A stretch of DNA of 64,000 nucleotides from Rhizobium sp. R634 (GTDB taxonomy: Bacteria; Pseudomonadota; Alphaproteobacteria; Rhizobiales; Rhizobiaceae), in NCBI RefSeq assembly GCF_002211305.1, contig NZ_LOKW01000023.1, positions 372,001-436,000 on the forward strand. Reading direction: 5' to 3'. Under the pieces are notes generated by a model, which did not search any database, had not been told where the DNA came from, and saw only the letters and a list, made by a program, of their open reading frames with translations. The number at the start of each line of letters is the position of its first letter. The stretch's first letter is position 1. Of this stretch, positions 1 through 9,387 are shown one piece after another. Both the position numbers and the translations under genes were made by a program.

Positions 1-190
1 ACCGGTTGTTTCGATTGATTAATCGCAGGTCCGAGCGAGATCATTTGTTGAGCGATGCTCATTGAAATGGACTTGCAATTCAGTTGTCGTAGACCTGCCA
101 CTTGATACCTTTCCGATGCAGACAAAGCCGAAATCCGTCGCAAGACAAGCGCGGTCTGCAGACGCTTTTTTACAAATGGGGAGGAGTGAA

Positions 191-1189
191 ATGGGAAGTG
201 AACGTTTCGAGATCGACCGCCGCAACTTACTATTGGCAGGGGGAGCTGCTTTGAGTGGAGCCGTTTTGGGTTCGAACAGTATAGCGGCTCACGCTAGGGC
301 GAGCCCCGTTTCTGGGGCACAAGCTCCGGACTTTTATCGATTTGCCATTGGGGACGCCCAGGTAACCATCGTATCAGACGGCCCACTTCCGCTCGGCGAC
401 CCGACACAAAGCTTTCTCGGCGTCCCGGCCGACGAGATAAGATCCATGCTAAACCACAGCTTCCTGCCCACGGATGAGGTCGTTCTCGCTCAGAACGCAC
501 CTGTCGTAAACATCGGTGGCAAGCTGATTTTGTTCGACACGGGGATGGGATCGCTTAAGCAATTTGGCCCGACGACTGGCCGTCTCAAGTCTTGCTTGGC
601 CGCCGCGAATATTGCGCTGGAAGATATTGACGCTGTCGTCTGTTCGCATGCTCATTGGGACCACGTCGGCGGAATCTGGGGCGACGACGGGAAACCAACG
701 TTTCCAAACGCCCAGGTGTACATCAGCCAAACCGACTACGATTTCTGGACCGACGAGAAAAAACTTGGAGGCGATCTCAACGGTCTTGTTAAAGCCGCGA
801 TCCACAACCTCAAACCCGTGCGGGACCGCATGGTTTTTTTCCAAGACGAACAAGAGTTTCTTCCTGGTATTCATGCCATTAGCGCTCCTGGACACACACT
901 CGGCCATAGCTGCTTTATGATTGAATCAGCAGGAAAGACAATGTGCTATGGCGGCGACCTCACTCATCATCCTGTGCTTCTGTTCGAAAAGCCTTTGATG
1001 GAATTTGCGTTTGATACCGATCCCAAACTGTCGGCTCAATCGCGTGTGCGCATTCTGAAAATGCTGGCCTCCAATAGAATACCCTTCATGTCCTACCACT
1101 TCCCATGGCCGGGCTACGGGCACGTTGGCATAGCGGGAGAGGGCTTCGAGTATTTTCCTGAGCCACTACATCTTAGCCTGTTGGACTGA
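191..1189 (+). CDS. Tat-exported metallo-beta-lactamase-fold hydrolase (lactonase-like)
   Basis: MBL-fold metal-dependent hydrolase of about 332 residues. The ATG at 191 is chosen because it has a purine-rich GGGGAGGAG just upstream and begins a twin-arginine signal (RRNLLL at residues 10-15, then a hydrophobic stretch ending near AAHA), so the enzyme is probably exported folded to the periplasm; the frame is open back to 62. The metal-binding motif SHAHWDH is followed by GHTLGH, a GDLTHH segment and a C-terminal SYHF. It is a close paralogue of the cytoplasmic MBL protein at 7336. Family members cleave lactones, esters or phosphoesters; a lactonase role is inferred from the neighbouring alcohol dehydrogenases. 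No GntR-type operator was seen in the 190 bases upstream. Confidence 0.85.
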   Translation: MGSERFEIDRRNLLLAGGAALSGAVLGSNSIAAHARASPVSGAQAPDFYRFAIGDAQVTIVSDGPLPLGDPTQSFLGVPADEIRSMLNHSFLPTDEVVLAQNAPVVNIGGKLILFDTGMGSLKQFGPTTGRLKSCLAAANIALEDIDAVVCSHAHWDHVGGIWGDDGKPTFPNAQVYISQTDYDFWTDEKKLGGDLNGLVKAAIHNLKPVRDRMVFFQDEQEFLPGIHAISAPGHTLGHSCFMIESAGKTMCYGGDLTHHPVLLFEKPLMEFAFDTDPKLSAQSRVRILKMLASNRIPFMSYHFPWPGYGHVGIAGEGFEYFPEPLHLSLLD

Positions 1190-1365
1190 GTGGTAGAGAA
1201 GGGCGCGAGGGCAATCCTTCGCGTCAATCCTATCCGGAGGGCAGTCGAACGAAATCATCACATGGCGGAAGTTACGCAACAAGCAGTGTGCGCCTTCATC
1301 GCGTTGCTAGACATCAAGTCTCGCGGGAACGCCAACTGAAATCAAGAGCGATCGGCGGACCGCAC

Positions 1366-1623
1366 CTAAAGGCCATTCCTGATCGGAAACATATCCTCGC
1401 CGTAGTGGTGAAGCCTCGTGTGATGCCGTCGGCATAACCAGCGCACCTTTAAAGGGTCGTCGTATTGATCATGATGGGCGTCGACCATTTCAGTCCCGCA
1501 GACCTCACATGTTTGCTTTTCCAGCTCGCCTGCCTTTACAGCTCGCTGTACAGCAAGATGAGCATCATATTTCGCTGGATTAGCACGGCGCCAATTTGCT
1601 TGGCGGGTGTCGGTTTTCAGCAT
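1366..1623 (-). CDS. Small HNH-like zinc-motif protein
   Basis: Small protein of about 85 residues. It has a CEVCG motif near the middle, then AHHDQYDDPLKVRWLC and a terminal RRHHTRLHH, a Cys/His arrangement like that of short HNH-type proteins found in phages and plasmids. The ATG at 1623 has AGGA eight bases upstream. The same frame is open to an ATG at 1749, which would add an arginine-rich leader but lacks a ribosome binding site. It stands alone between two catabolic genes and shares no obvious pathway with them. Nuclease activity is not proven, because the full catalytic HNH pattern is not clear. Confidence 0.5.
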   Translation of the reverse strand: MLKTDTRQANWRRANPAKYDAHLAVQRAVKAGELEKQTCEVCGTEMVDAHHDQYDDPLKVRWLCRRHHTRLHHYGEDMFPIRNGL

Positions 1624-1831
1624 CGCCGCATCCTGTGCCTGTAATTTTGAACGTGTCCGCCAACGCTTCCGACGCCATCTTCGCCGCCTATGAAGGTCGG
1701 TATCCTTCCTGTCGATGACAATATCGCCCGTCTTGAGCCATTCATTCACTCATTCACCGAGCTTCACCGCCACTGCGCTCTTTTTTTGGGACTCAACCAC
1801 CGCCAAACGTAGTCTTTGATTCTCTGCACGA

Positions 1832-4276
1832 TTAGAGCGCTAAGACAGCGCCCTTTTGCGTGACAGTTCCACTCAAACGGATGTCGGTGGCCGAGAACCC
1901 AACCATAACTGCAAATTCCCCCGTCTCTATCCGCCAGCACCGCTCGGTCGTGTCGAAGAAGGCAAATGTTCGGGCGTCAAGAATGAAACTGAGCCTTCGT
2001 TTCTCACCGGGTTCCAGGCCGATTTTCGAGAAGGCCTTCAATTCTTTAACCGGTCTGGGTACAGATGCTTCAACATCGCCCACATAGATTTGCACCACTG
2101 CCGAACCTGGCCGCTCGCTGACGTTGGTCAATCCCAGTGTCACTGTCACCGCGCCGGCAGGATCCGGCAGCCCCACCGTCAGGTCTGACATCGCAAAGCT
2201 TGAATAACCGAGACCATGACCGAAGGGGAACAGTGGCTTAATGTCCTGGCGATCGTAGTGCCGATATCCAACGAACACACCTTCGTCATATCGCACATGG
2301 CCATTCTTGCCTGGATAGACCGCGTCATCCTCGGTATGTGTGGGATTGTCAGCCCAGCGCACGGGGAAAGTCTGTGCCAGTCGGCCCGAGGGCTCGGCCT
2401 TGCCAAGGAGCACATCGGCGATCGCGTTGCCAGCTTCCTGACCGGGATACCAGCATTGCAGTACTGCACGAGCACCGGAAAGCCAGGGCATTTCCACCGG
2501 TCCACCGGTTTGTAGGACGACAATCGTGTTCGGATTGGCCGCAATTACCGCCTCAACAAGCTGGTCCTGCAGACCAGGAAGTGCAATGCCGCGGAGATCG
2601 GAGCCCTCGGTATCCCAGTCGCCCGTTCTGCCCACGAAGACTACCGCATGATCAGCCTTCGCGGCGACGGCTGCTGCCTCGGCAATCTCCGCTTCGGCCG
2701 AAAACCTGCCTATTCCTACCCGAATTGCGGCGATATAGAGGTTGACGTGATCGTGCCGGGCGTACTCGGCGACGACCTCGTATGTACGGCCGGCTTCGAG
2801 CGTGATTTCGCCCACGACCTCCTCGCAGCCTTCTTCAAAGAATGTGGTACCACGTGTCCAGGAAGCCCAGGCGTCCACCACAAGCCTGCCGTCCACATAG
2901 ACCCGACCAAGCCCGGCCGAGGTCAGGCCGACGCGATAGACGCCGGCTTCTAAGGCTGTGAATACGGTGCGCATTCGGGCGGAAAAGCGATACGGATCGA
3001 CTAGGCCCCCGGCCACGGGGGGCAACCATACACCGAGGCTCGACGGTTCCTCGATAACCTTCACGGGCCCGCCAGCAAGCTCCCTTTCTTGGAAAAATTC
3101 GAAGGTTGTCGGGTTTTCGATCAGCGGCTGAAACCGATAATTGCTGCAACCCTGAGCGTAGCACACGTTCTCCTCACCCAGGGCGTCCGCCAGCCCCTGC
3201 CACGGACTGACGACATAGTGGGGGTTCAACTGCGCCGAGCCGCCTCCCATAACCTGCGCGATCTTGGCATTGGGTCCAATGATGGCGACCGTACCTTGCT
3301 GAGCCAATGGCAGGATGCCGTCATTCTGTAGCAGAACTGCGCTTTCCGCTCCCGCGCGCCTGATGAGTGCCCTATGTTCCGGCCGATTAATGGCGTACTC
3401 CTTAAACTCGCGATGATCGTTGATTGCGCCGGTGCGTTCCATCAGGGTCAGGATATTGTGCACACAGGCGCGGACGGTCTCGACACTTACCTCGCCCGCG
3501 TCGATCGCCGCCAGAAGCTTGGAGCCGCGGTCGCGGGTCGGGCCCGGCATCTCCAGATCCAGCCCAGCATTCACGGTGGGTGCGGTCGAACGCGAGCCGA
3601 ACCAGTCCGACATCACCACGCCGTTAAAACCCCAGTCACCGCGTAGTACCTCGTTCAACAGCCAATGGCTTTCCGCCGTGTAAGTACCGTTTAGTTTGTT
3701 ATATGAAGACATCACGGCCCAGACCTTTGCCCGCTTCACCGCCGCCTCAAAGGGTATTAGGTAGACTTCGCGCAGAGTGCGTTCATCGATATCTGAAGAG
3801 ATGGTTGTACGTTCGATCTCGGACTCGTTGCCGGCGAAATGTTTTATCGTGGCACCCACTTTCTTGGACTGCAGACCTTCGATATAGCCGACGGCAAGTT
3901 CCGCCGTCAGTATCGGATCCTCAGAGAAACACTCAAAGTTGCGGCCGTTTGTGACGCTGCGCTGGATGTTAACGGTCGGCGCCAACGAGACATGAGCCCC
4001 TTTGGAAAGAACCTCGTCACCTAGCGCACTGCCGATTTCCCTGGCTAGGTCCGGGTTCCAACTCGCTCCGATGGCAATGCCTACCGGGAAAGCCGCTGCA
4101 GTCACACCCCCGACAAAAGACCCCGCCCCGCGGGCGCCGTTGGGGCCGTCCGTCAAGCGCAATCTCCCTATCCCTAGGCGGTCGATGGGCGGTAAAGACC
4201 AGAACGTATCGCCGGAAAGTAGCGAGACCTGCTCGGCCAAGGTCATATTATCGAGCAATGCTCTCGTATCAGTCAT
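1832..4276 (-). CDS. GH3 beta-glucosidase with PA14 insert
   Basis: Family 3 glycoside hydrolase of about 814 residues. The N-terminal barrel contains KHFAGNESE and the nucleophile segment VVMSDWFGS. A PA14-like domain (about residues 390-535, around GRVYVDGRLVVDAW) is inserted in the second sandwich domain, and a fibronectin-III-like C-terminus contains VVQIYVGD. This architecture is that of intracellular rhizobial aryl-beta-glucosidases such as the Agrobacterium coniferin glucosidase; no signal peptide is visible. The ATG at 4276 starts the usual MTDTRALLDNMTLAEQ N-terminus; the longer frame to 4381 has no family support. It probably frees glucose from plant or aryl glycosides in the cytoplasm. 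It is divergent from the chemoreceptor at 4737. Confidence 0.92.
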   Translation of the reverse strand: MTDTRALLDNMTLAEQVSLLSGDTFWSLPPIDRLGIGRLRLTDGPNGARGAGSFVGGVTAAAFPVGIAIGASWNPDLAREIGSALGDEVLSKGAHVSLAPTVNIQRSVTNGRNFECFSEDPILTAELAVGYIEGLQSKKVGATIKHFAGNESEIERTTISSDIDERTLREVYLIPFEAAVKRAKVWAVMSSYNKLNGTYTAESHWLLNEVLRGDWGFNGVVMSDWFGSRSTAPTVNAGLDLEMPGPTRDRGSKLLAAIDAGEVSVETVRACVHNILTLMERTGAINDHREFKEYAINRPEHRALIRRAGAESAVLLQNDGILPLAQQGTVAIIGPNAKIAQVMGGGSAQLNPHYVVSPWQGLADALGEENVCYAQGCSNYRFQPLIENPTTFEFFQERELAGGPVKVIEEPSSLGVWLPPVAGGLVDPYRFSARMRTVFTALEAGVYRVGLTSAGLGRVYVDGRLVVDAWASWTRGTTFFEEGCEEVVGEITLEAGRTYEVVAEYARHDHVNLYIAAIRVGIGRFSAEAEIAEAAAVAAKADHAVVFVGRTGDWDTEGSDLRGIALPGLQDQLVEAVIAANPNTIVVLQTGGPVEMPWLSGARAVLQCWYPGQEAGNAIADVLLGKAEPSGRLAQTFPVRWADNPTHTEDDAVYPGKNGHVRYDEGVFVGYRHYDRQDIKPLFPFGHGLGYSSFAMSDLTVGLPDPAGAVTVTLGLTNVSERPGSAVVQIYVGDVEASVPRPVKELKAFSKIGLEPGEKRRLSFILDARTFAFFDTTERCWRIETGEFAVMVGFSATDIRLSGTVTQKGAVLAL

Positions 4277-4603
4277 CTTCTCTGCTTCCTCAATCTCAAC
4301 ACTTACCGTTCCCAGATCGGGCATCTCTATATGCATATTGGGAAAGCTGGTGAGGTCGGCGTCATCCGTGGAGCCGTCCATCCATGAGAAGGAAGGCCCG
4401 TTTGTTCACCAAGGCGCCGTCACCACGACGACGACATGTTCGCAGCCTTCACGTGGCCGAGATGACGTCACCGCTTTCCACTGAAAACAAGGACATCGCG
4501 GTTTGATCGATGTCAGCGGTGAAAGTTGTGCCGGCTGCGGCAGCGCCGGTTCTGGAGTTATTCCTCCGCAAGTTCGCGAGACAATTTGAAAACCTGAACA
4601 TGC

Positions 4604-4630
4604 TATCAGACAATCTGTTGACAGACAATC
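4604..4630 (+). promoter_or_regulatory. GntR-type operator, site A
   Basis: TATCAGACAATCTG followed immediately by TTGACAGACAATC. The first part is a full copy of the recurring core TTRTC-N-GNYAA read on the other strand, and the second is an additional half site. It lies about 105 bases upstream of the chemoreceptor gene at 4737 and on the far side of the divergent GH3 gene (start 4276), so it could act on either. No convincing -10 box follows the TTGACA. The 4277-4736 interval holds nothing else recognised. Confidence 0.6.
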
Positions 4631-4736
4631 CTCAGTCGCGCAGCCTCGTGTCGTCATTGATGATTCGATGTCTCCATCGGAGGCGGATCCCGATTGATGA
4701 AGCTTCTTCACCGCCTATGGACAAGGATGGACCACG

Positions 4737-7253
4737 ATGGACAGGCTGTTGTCCCGTTTCCGGCTACAGACAAAAGTAATCATTTTCGTACTGCCTTTCA
4801 TAATCAGCATTTGCGCGGTGGGATTTTTGGGGCACTACGCCGCGGGTCTCCTACAAAGCCGCCTGGAAACCTCGAGCCAGGTGATGCAGGTGCTCTCGGG
4901 TTTCCGTGACGTCTCCGCCTCGATGAGAGAGTTTCTCGATGAGGCGTCGGAAGAAAGGCGCGATCGCGTGAAGGCTGACCTGCTCGCCCAGCAATCGCAT
5001 CTGCAAGCTTTAGTGACGAATGCCGGAGCTACGGGGGAAAGCGAAGGCCTCCTGTCGGCAAACGCGATTATGCGGGACGTGGTGGACAATTTTGGCTCTC
5101 TCTGGAGCATCCATGAAAGCGAAGAGCAACTGATAACCTCGATCGCCAATCATTCTGAATCGCTGGTTTGGTCGCAGGATGAAATGCTCAGGCTAGCTGA
5201 CGAGTTGAGGAAGTCCGGCGAGCAGTCCGAGGGCGCCGCCAAATCGATGTTGCGCGATGCCGACAGGGTGACAGGCTATGCAACCTTCTTCCTTGATTTT
5301 GCCGCGGGCTACCAATCCGCCGGAACGACCGAGCTGAAACTCGAATATTTGCGCGGCAAAGTGGGCGAGTTGCGTCGAAGCGCCCGAAATCTGCGGGCTT
5401 CCTTGCCGTCGGACGCTACAAAACTGTCGAGCTCGGTCGACGGCGCGGTGAAAAGCGTAACAGAAATTCTGTCGCAGGGCGCCGCATCGGACAACGCCGT
5501 AGGCCTCGACACCGCAATGTCCGCGTTCAAGGAAATCTCCGTCGGGATTAACGCGGTGGCGAACCAGCAAACAAAGAAAGCAATCGTCGAGTTCGCAGGT
5601 CTCGACCAACGTTTGGCCAAGATCAGCAGCGCCTTGGACGGCAGCCGAAGACTTTCGGACTCCAGCTATCTCATCAGGATACACCTTGCGCGCTTCATAG
5701 CCGACCCTACCGAACAAAACCGCGCGCAACTCATCCAGAACTTCGACAGAACGAAGAAGGAGATATTGGACATCTGGAGTGCCGCTTCCGATCTCGACCT
5801 TTTCAAGGCAGTCCAGAATACGGTCCCTCCGGCGGTAGAGGGTATGACGCAGGACAGTGCGAAGCTCGTCGAGATCTCGGAAGTCAGGCGTGCGCAATAT
5901 AGGCAAACGACAGACCAGTTGAACACCATATGGGGCCACCTCACGACGTTTGCCGACGCCCAGCGTGCCAGGGCCATCGAAGAGACGGCCCGTGCGAACG
6001 GCATTGCCCTCATCACGATATTTGCAGGCGTCCTCGTCGCGCTTCTCGCTGGCTTCGGGATGATTGCGACTTTCAAGAAACCTGTCGTCCGGTTGACCGA
6101 CGACATGCGGCGTTTGTCCGAAGGGGACCTTGACATAGAGATCGGCGGTTCTGAGCGCGCTGATGAGCTCGGAGAAATGGCCCGGGCACTCTGTGTCTTC
6201 AGGGAGAATGCCGTAAGGAAAATCGAGATCGAGAACGACGCGGATCGTCAACGATCAGCTTCCGAAGCTGAACGTCGGCACAACGAGGCGGAGAAAGCCC
6301 AGATCGACAAACAGATCGGCGACGCCGTCGACAGTCTTGCCGCTGGGCTGGAGAGGTTATCCAACGGTGATGTTTCGAGCACGATCGATCAACCGTTCTC
6401 CGGGCGGCTGGAACAGTTGCGAAAAGACTTCAACAATTCGTTGCTGCGCTTGCAGGCGACGATGTCGGAACTTCGCGGCAACATCGTGCTCATTCGGCAA
6501 AATGCAGACAATCTCAGCAGTGGCGCCGATGATCTCTCCCGCCGCAGCGAGCGCCAAGCCGCGTCGTTGGAGGAGACAGCGGCTGCGGTTCATCAACTCA
6601 CCGCGACGGTGCATTCGTCGACAGAGCAGGCGCAGGCCGCAGCCCGGCTTGTAAAGGAAACCAAGCAGGCCGCGGATGCGTCTGCTTCAGTGGTCACGAA
6701 CGCGGTCGACGCTATGGGCCGAATAGAAGCGGCTTCCGGGCGCATTTCGCAAATCATCGGCGTAATCGACGAGATCGCTTTCCAGACCAATCTCCTGGCA
6801 CTCAATGCCGGCGTCGAGGCCGCGAGAGCAGGAGAAGCCGGGCAGGGTTTCGCGGTCGTCGCCCAAGAAGTCCGGGAACTTGCCCAGCGGTCGGCTCTAG
6901 CCGCCCAGGAAATCAAGGGACTCATCGCAAGATCGACCGAGGAAGTCGCCTCGGGATCGCGATTGGTGAACGAGGCGGGCAGGGTGCTCATTGCAATATC
7001 GTCGAATGTTGCCGGAATTTCCGAAAGGGTTGAGCTTATCGCTGCGGCAAGCAGGGACCAGGCGGCTTCGCTTATCGAAGTGAACCAGGCCGTCGGCGAG
7101 ATCGATGACAGCACCCAGCGAAACGCTGCCATCGCCGAGCAAGCCCACGCCGCCACTCAGGAACTCACAAAGGAGACCCAGCGACTGATGCAGCAGATAG
7201 AACAGTTCAACATCGGCAGGCCGAGGGGTCACATGCTTTCGATCGTTTCCTGA
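4737..7253 (+). CDS. Methyl-accepting chemotaxis protein (large periplasmic sensor)
   Basis: Chemoreceptor of 838 residues. One transmembrane helix lies near residues 10-33, then a long helical sensor region of about 385 residues, a second helix (about 421-444, ALITIFAGVLVALLAG), a HAMP domain and a methyl-accepting signalling domain with the hairpin tip EIAFQTNLLALNAGVEAARA. It senses a ligand outside the membrane and controls CheA. It has the same length and layout as the receptor at 33382-35898 (for example SGFRDVS and GLLQSRL are shared near the N-terminus). Operator A upstream suggests that chemotaxis is co-induced with the catabolic genes, which is inference. Confidence 0.95.
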   Translation: MDRLLSRFRLQTKVIIFVLPFIISICAVGFLGHYAAGLLQSRLETSSQVMQVLSGFRDVSASMREFLDEASEERRDRVKADLLAQQSHLQALVTNAGATGESEGLLSANAIMRDVVDNFGSLWSIHESEEQLITSIANHSESLVWSQDEMLRLADELRKSGEQSEGAAKSMLRDADRVTGYATFFLDFAAGYQSAGTTELKLEYLRGKVGELRRSARNLRASLPSDATKLSSSVDGAVKSVTEILSQGAASDNAVGLDTAMSAFKEISVGINAVANQQTKKAIVEFAGLDQRLAKISSALDGSRRLSDSSYLIRIHLARFIADPTEQNRAQLIQNFDRTKKEILDIWSAASDLDLFKAVQNTVPPAVEGMTQDSAKLVEISEVRRAQYRQTTDQLNTIWGHLTTFADAQRARAIEETARANGIALITIFAGVLVALLAGFGMIATFKKPVVRLTDDMRRLSEGDLDIEIGGSERADELGEMARALCVFRENAVRKIEIENDADRQRSASEAERRHNEAEKAQIDKQIGDAVDSLAAGLERLSNGDVSSTIDQPFSGRLEQLRKDFNNSLLRLQATMSELRGNIVLIRQNADNLSSGADDLSRRSERQAASLEETAAAVHQLTATVHSSTEQAQAAARLVKETKQAADASASVVTNAVDAMGRIEAASGRISQIIGVIDEIAFQTNLLALNAGVEAARAGEAGQGFAVVAQEVRELAQRSALAAQEIKGLIARSTEEVASGSRLVNEAGRVLIAISSNVAGISERVELIAAASRDQAASLIEVNQAVGEIDDSTQRNAAIAEQAHAATQELTKETQRLMQQIEQFNIGRPRGHMLSIVS

Positions 7254-7277
7254 CGACAGACTATCATCAATATTCTG

Positions 7278-7306
7278 TTGACAGATTTTCATACAATCTG
7301 TCAAAT
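7278..7306 (+). promoter_or_regulatory. GntR-type operator/promoter, site B
   Basis: Perfect inverted repeat with 10-base arms: TTGACAGATT, 7 bases, AATCTGTCAA (7278-7304). TTGACA can serve as a -35 box, with TCAAAT (7301-7306) 17 bases later as a poor -10. The GTG start of the MBL gene is at 7336, with GGGAGGA at 7321-7327. This is the most symmetrical copy of the element in the window. Confidence 0.75.
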
Positions 7307-7335
7307 GGTACAGCCAATCTGGGAGGATATCCGGC

Positions 7336-8229
7336 GTGCTCAATGACCAAGCGCATCAGACTAAGTTGCCCTATTTCTATCCGTTCAAGTTCGGAACCGG
7401 CGAAATAACGGTGCTTTCGGACGGACCGTTGGAATTGGGCGACCCGCGGGAGAATTTTCTCGGAGTCGACGCGGCCACAGTGACGGAAATGCTCGACAGG
7501 AACTTCCTGTCCAGTTCGTCGGTAACCCTCGAGCAGAACATCCCGCTGGTCAAAATTAACGGAAAGACCATCCTGTTCGACACCGGGATGGGGACGTCGA
7601 AGATTTTCGGGCCGACGACCGGCCGCTTGCTGAAAAGCATGCAGGAGGCAGGCATCGACCCCTTGGAAGTCGATGCCGTGGTGTTGTCCCACGCACACAT
7701 CGACCACACCGGCGGACTTTGCGATCAGGACGGCAAGCTTAATTTTCCGAACGCGGAGATCTTCATAAGCGAAAGCGACTTCGATGACTGGACCGACGGA
7801 GGCAAGCTTGATGCCGGTTTCAAGGCTCAGGTGGAAAATGCCCGGAGAAACCTTCTTCCACACCGTGATCGGATAGCGCATTTCGTGGACGGTCAGGAGT
7901 TCCTGCCGGGCGTGCAAGCGGTGCACGCTCCAGGCCACACCTTGGGCCACTTTTGCTTCCTCATGCAGTCTGACAACGATCGGCTCTGCTTCCTCGGCGA
8001 TCTCACCCATCATCATATCCTGCTGATGGAACGCCCGTGGATGGAGTTCAAGTACGACACCGATCCCAAGCTCTCGGCGCGCTCGCGCACCCGGGTGCTG
8101 GATATGCTCGCGACAGACCGCATACCAGTGATGTCCTATCACTTTGCGTGGCCCGGGCTCGGCAACGTCGCCCGGGAGCGGGAAGGCTTCCGCTACGTAC
8201 CCGCCGCCATGCAGATGCTCTCGAGATAG
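7336..8229 (+). CDS. Cytoplasmic metallo-beta-lactamase-fold hydrolase (lactonase-like)
   Basis: MBL-fold hydrolase of 297 residues starting at GTG with a GGGAGGA ribosome site. Motifs are SHAHIDHTGG (HxHxDH metal site), GHTLGHFCF, GDLTHHH and a C-terminal MSYHFAWPG. It is a clear paralogue of the Tat-exported protein at 191 (shared FDTGMG, FGPTTGRL, DTDPKLSA) but has no signal peptide, so the two would act on the same type of substrate on opposite sides of the membrane. It is first in an apparent operon with the alcohol dehydrogenase at 8242 and the second MBL at 9388, directly under operator B. Exact substrate unknown; lactone or ester hydrolysis is the family-based guess. Confidence 0.88.
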   Translation: MLNDQAHQTKLPYFYPFKFGTGEITVLSDGPLELGDPRENFLGVDAATVTEMLDRNFLSSSSVTLEQNIPLVKINGKTILFDTGMGTSKIFGPTTGRLLKSMQEAGIDPLEVDAVVLSHAHIDHTGGLCDQDGKLNFPNAEIFISESDFDDWTDGGKLDAGFKAQVENARRNLLPHRDRIAHFVDGQEFLPGVQAVHAPGHTLGHFCFLMQSDNDRLCFLGDLTHHHILLMERPWMEFKYDTDPKLSARSRTRVLDMLATDRIPVMSYHFAWPGLGNVAREREGFRYVPAAMQMLSR

Positions 8230-8241
8230 GAATACACGACA

Positions 8242-9366
8242 ATGCAGATGAAATCCGTCATTCTCCGAGAGTCAGGGCTTCCCAAGCCGTATGCAAGTTC
8301 GCGACCTCTCAGTGTCGAGACCGTCGATCTGACGCCTCCGGGCAATCTTGAGGTCCTGGTCAAAATCAAGGCCGCTGGTGTGTGCCACTCCGACCTGTCG
8401 GCGATAAACGGCGACCGGCCCCGCCCGCTGCCTGTCGCGTTGGGGCATGAAGCATCCGGCATCGTCGAAGAAATCGGACCCGGTGTCGATACAGTGAAGG
8501 TTGGCGATCACGTCGTGATGTCGTTCCTGCCGATCTGCGGACACTGCGATTACTGCGCGGGAGGACGCGCTAGCCTCTGTGAGCCTGGCTATCGCGCAAA
8601 CGCCGCCGGGACATTGTTGAACGGTAGCAAGCATATCCGTCTTCGCGGCTACGATATCAACCATCACAGCGGCGTATCGGCGTTTTCGGAATACGCGATC
8701 GTGTCGGCGCACTCGGTCGTCAAGATCACCAAAGATGTGGACGTCACGATGGCGGCCCTGTTCGGATGCGCCGTCATGACAGGCGTCGGTGCGGTCGTAA
8801 ACACGTGTGGCGTGAAGCCGGGACAGTCGGTCGCCGTCATCGGCCTTGGGGGCGTGGGCTTGTCGGCGGTCCTCGGAGCGGTGGCCAGCGGAGCAAGCGA
8901 GATCGTCGCCATCGATTTGATGCCGGAAAAGCTTGAGCTGGCTAGGTCGCTGGGCGCGACGCGTACCTTCCTGGCAACCTCGCCGGATGTGGTCGGCGAG
9001 GTCAAGGAAGCGACACGCGGGGGAGTGGACTACGCCATCGAGATGGCAGGGTCGAGCAAAGCGTTCGAAACCGCTTATGGCATTACGCGGCGCGGCGGCA
9101 CGACAGCCACAGCGGGTCTGGCGAACGTGAACACCAAATTCGAGATCTCGCCGCTTCCTCTTGTCGGGGAAGAACGCATCATCAAAGGCAGCTACATGGG
9201 GTCCTGCGTGCCTTCGCGCGATATTCCCCGTTATATCGACCTGTTCCTCAAAGGCAGGTTGCCCGTGGAGAGACTGCTGTCGAGCACTGGCCCGCTTGAG
9301 GAAATCAACGAGGCCTTCGACCGGTTAGACCGTGGCGAGGTGATCCGGCATCTGCTGGTTCCCTGA
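8242..9366 (+). CDS. Zn-dependent alcohol dehydrogenase
   Basis: Medium-chain dehydrogenase of 374 residues. Catalytic zinc ligands are in GVCHSD and GHEASG; the structural zinc loop is CGHCDYCAGGRASLC; the NAD-binding motif is GLGGVGLSA. It oxidises an alcohol to an aldehyde in the cytoplasm. It follows the MBL gene by 12 bases and precedes the lactonase-like gene at 9388, so one transcript from operator B is likely. Together a lactonase and an alcohol dehydrogenase resemble the logic of gamma-butyrolactone catabolism (BlcC, BlcB), but the substrate here is unknown. Confidence 0.9.
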   Translation: MQMKSVILRESGLPKPYASSRPLSVETVDLTPPGNLEVLVKIKAAGVCHSDLSAINGDRPRPLPVALGHEASGIVEEIGPGVDTVKVGDHVVMSFLPICGHCDYCAGGRASLCEPGYRANAAGTLLNGSKHIRLRGYDINHHSGVSAFSEYAIVSAHSVVKITKDVDVTMAALFGCAVMTGVGAVVNTCGVKPGQSVAVIGLGGVGLSAVLGAVASGASEIVAIDLMPEKLELARSLGATRTFLATSPDVVGEVKEATRGGVDYAIEMAGSSKAFETAYGITRRGGTTATAGLANVNTKFEISPLPLVGEERIIKGSYMGSCVPSRDIPRYIDLFLKGRLPVERLLSSTGPLEEINEAFDRLDRGEVIRHLLVP

Positions 9367-9387
9367 GCCTGCGGAAGGAGCGAGAAT

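Noticed and set aside
5193..6251. Long minus-strand frame (352 aa)
   Set aside because: Antisense to the chemoreceptor at 4737, with no recognisable domain; typical GC-rich shadow.
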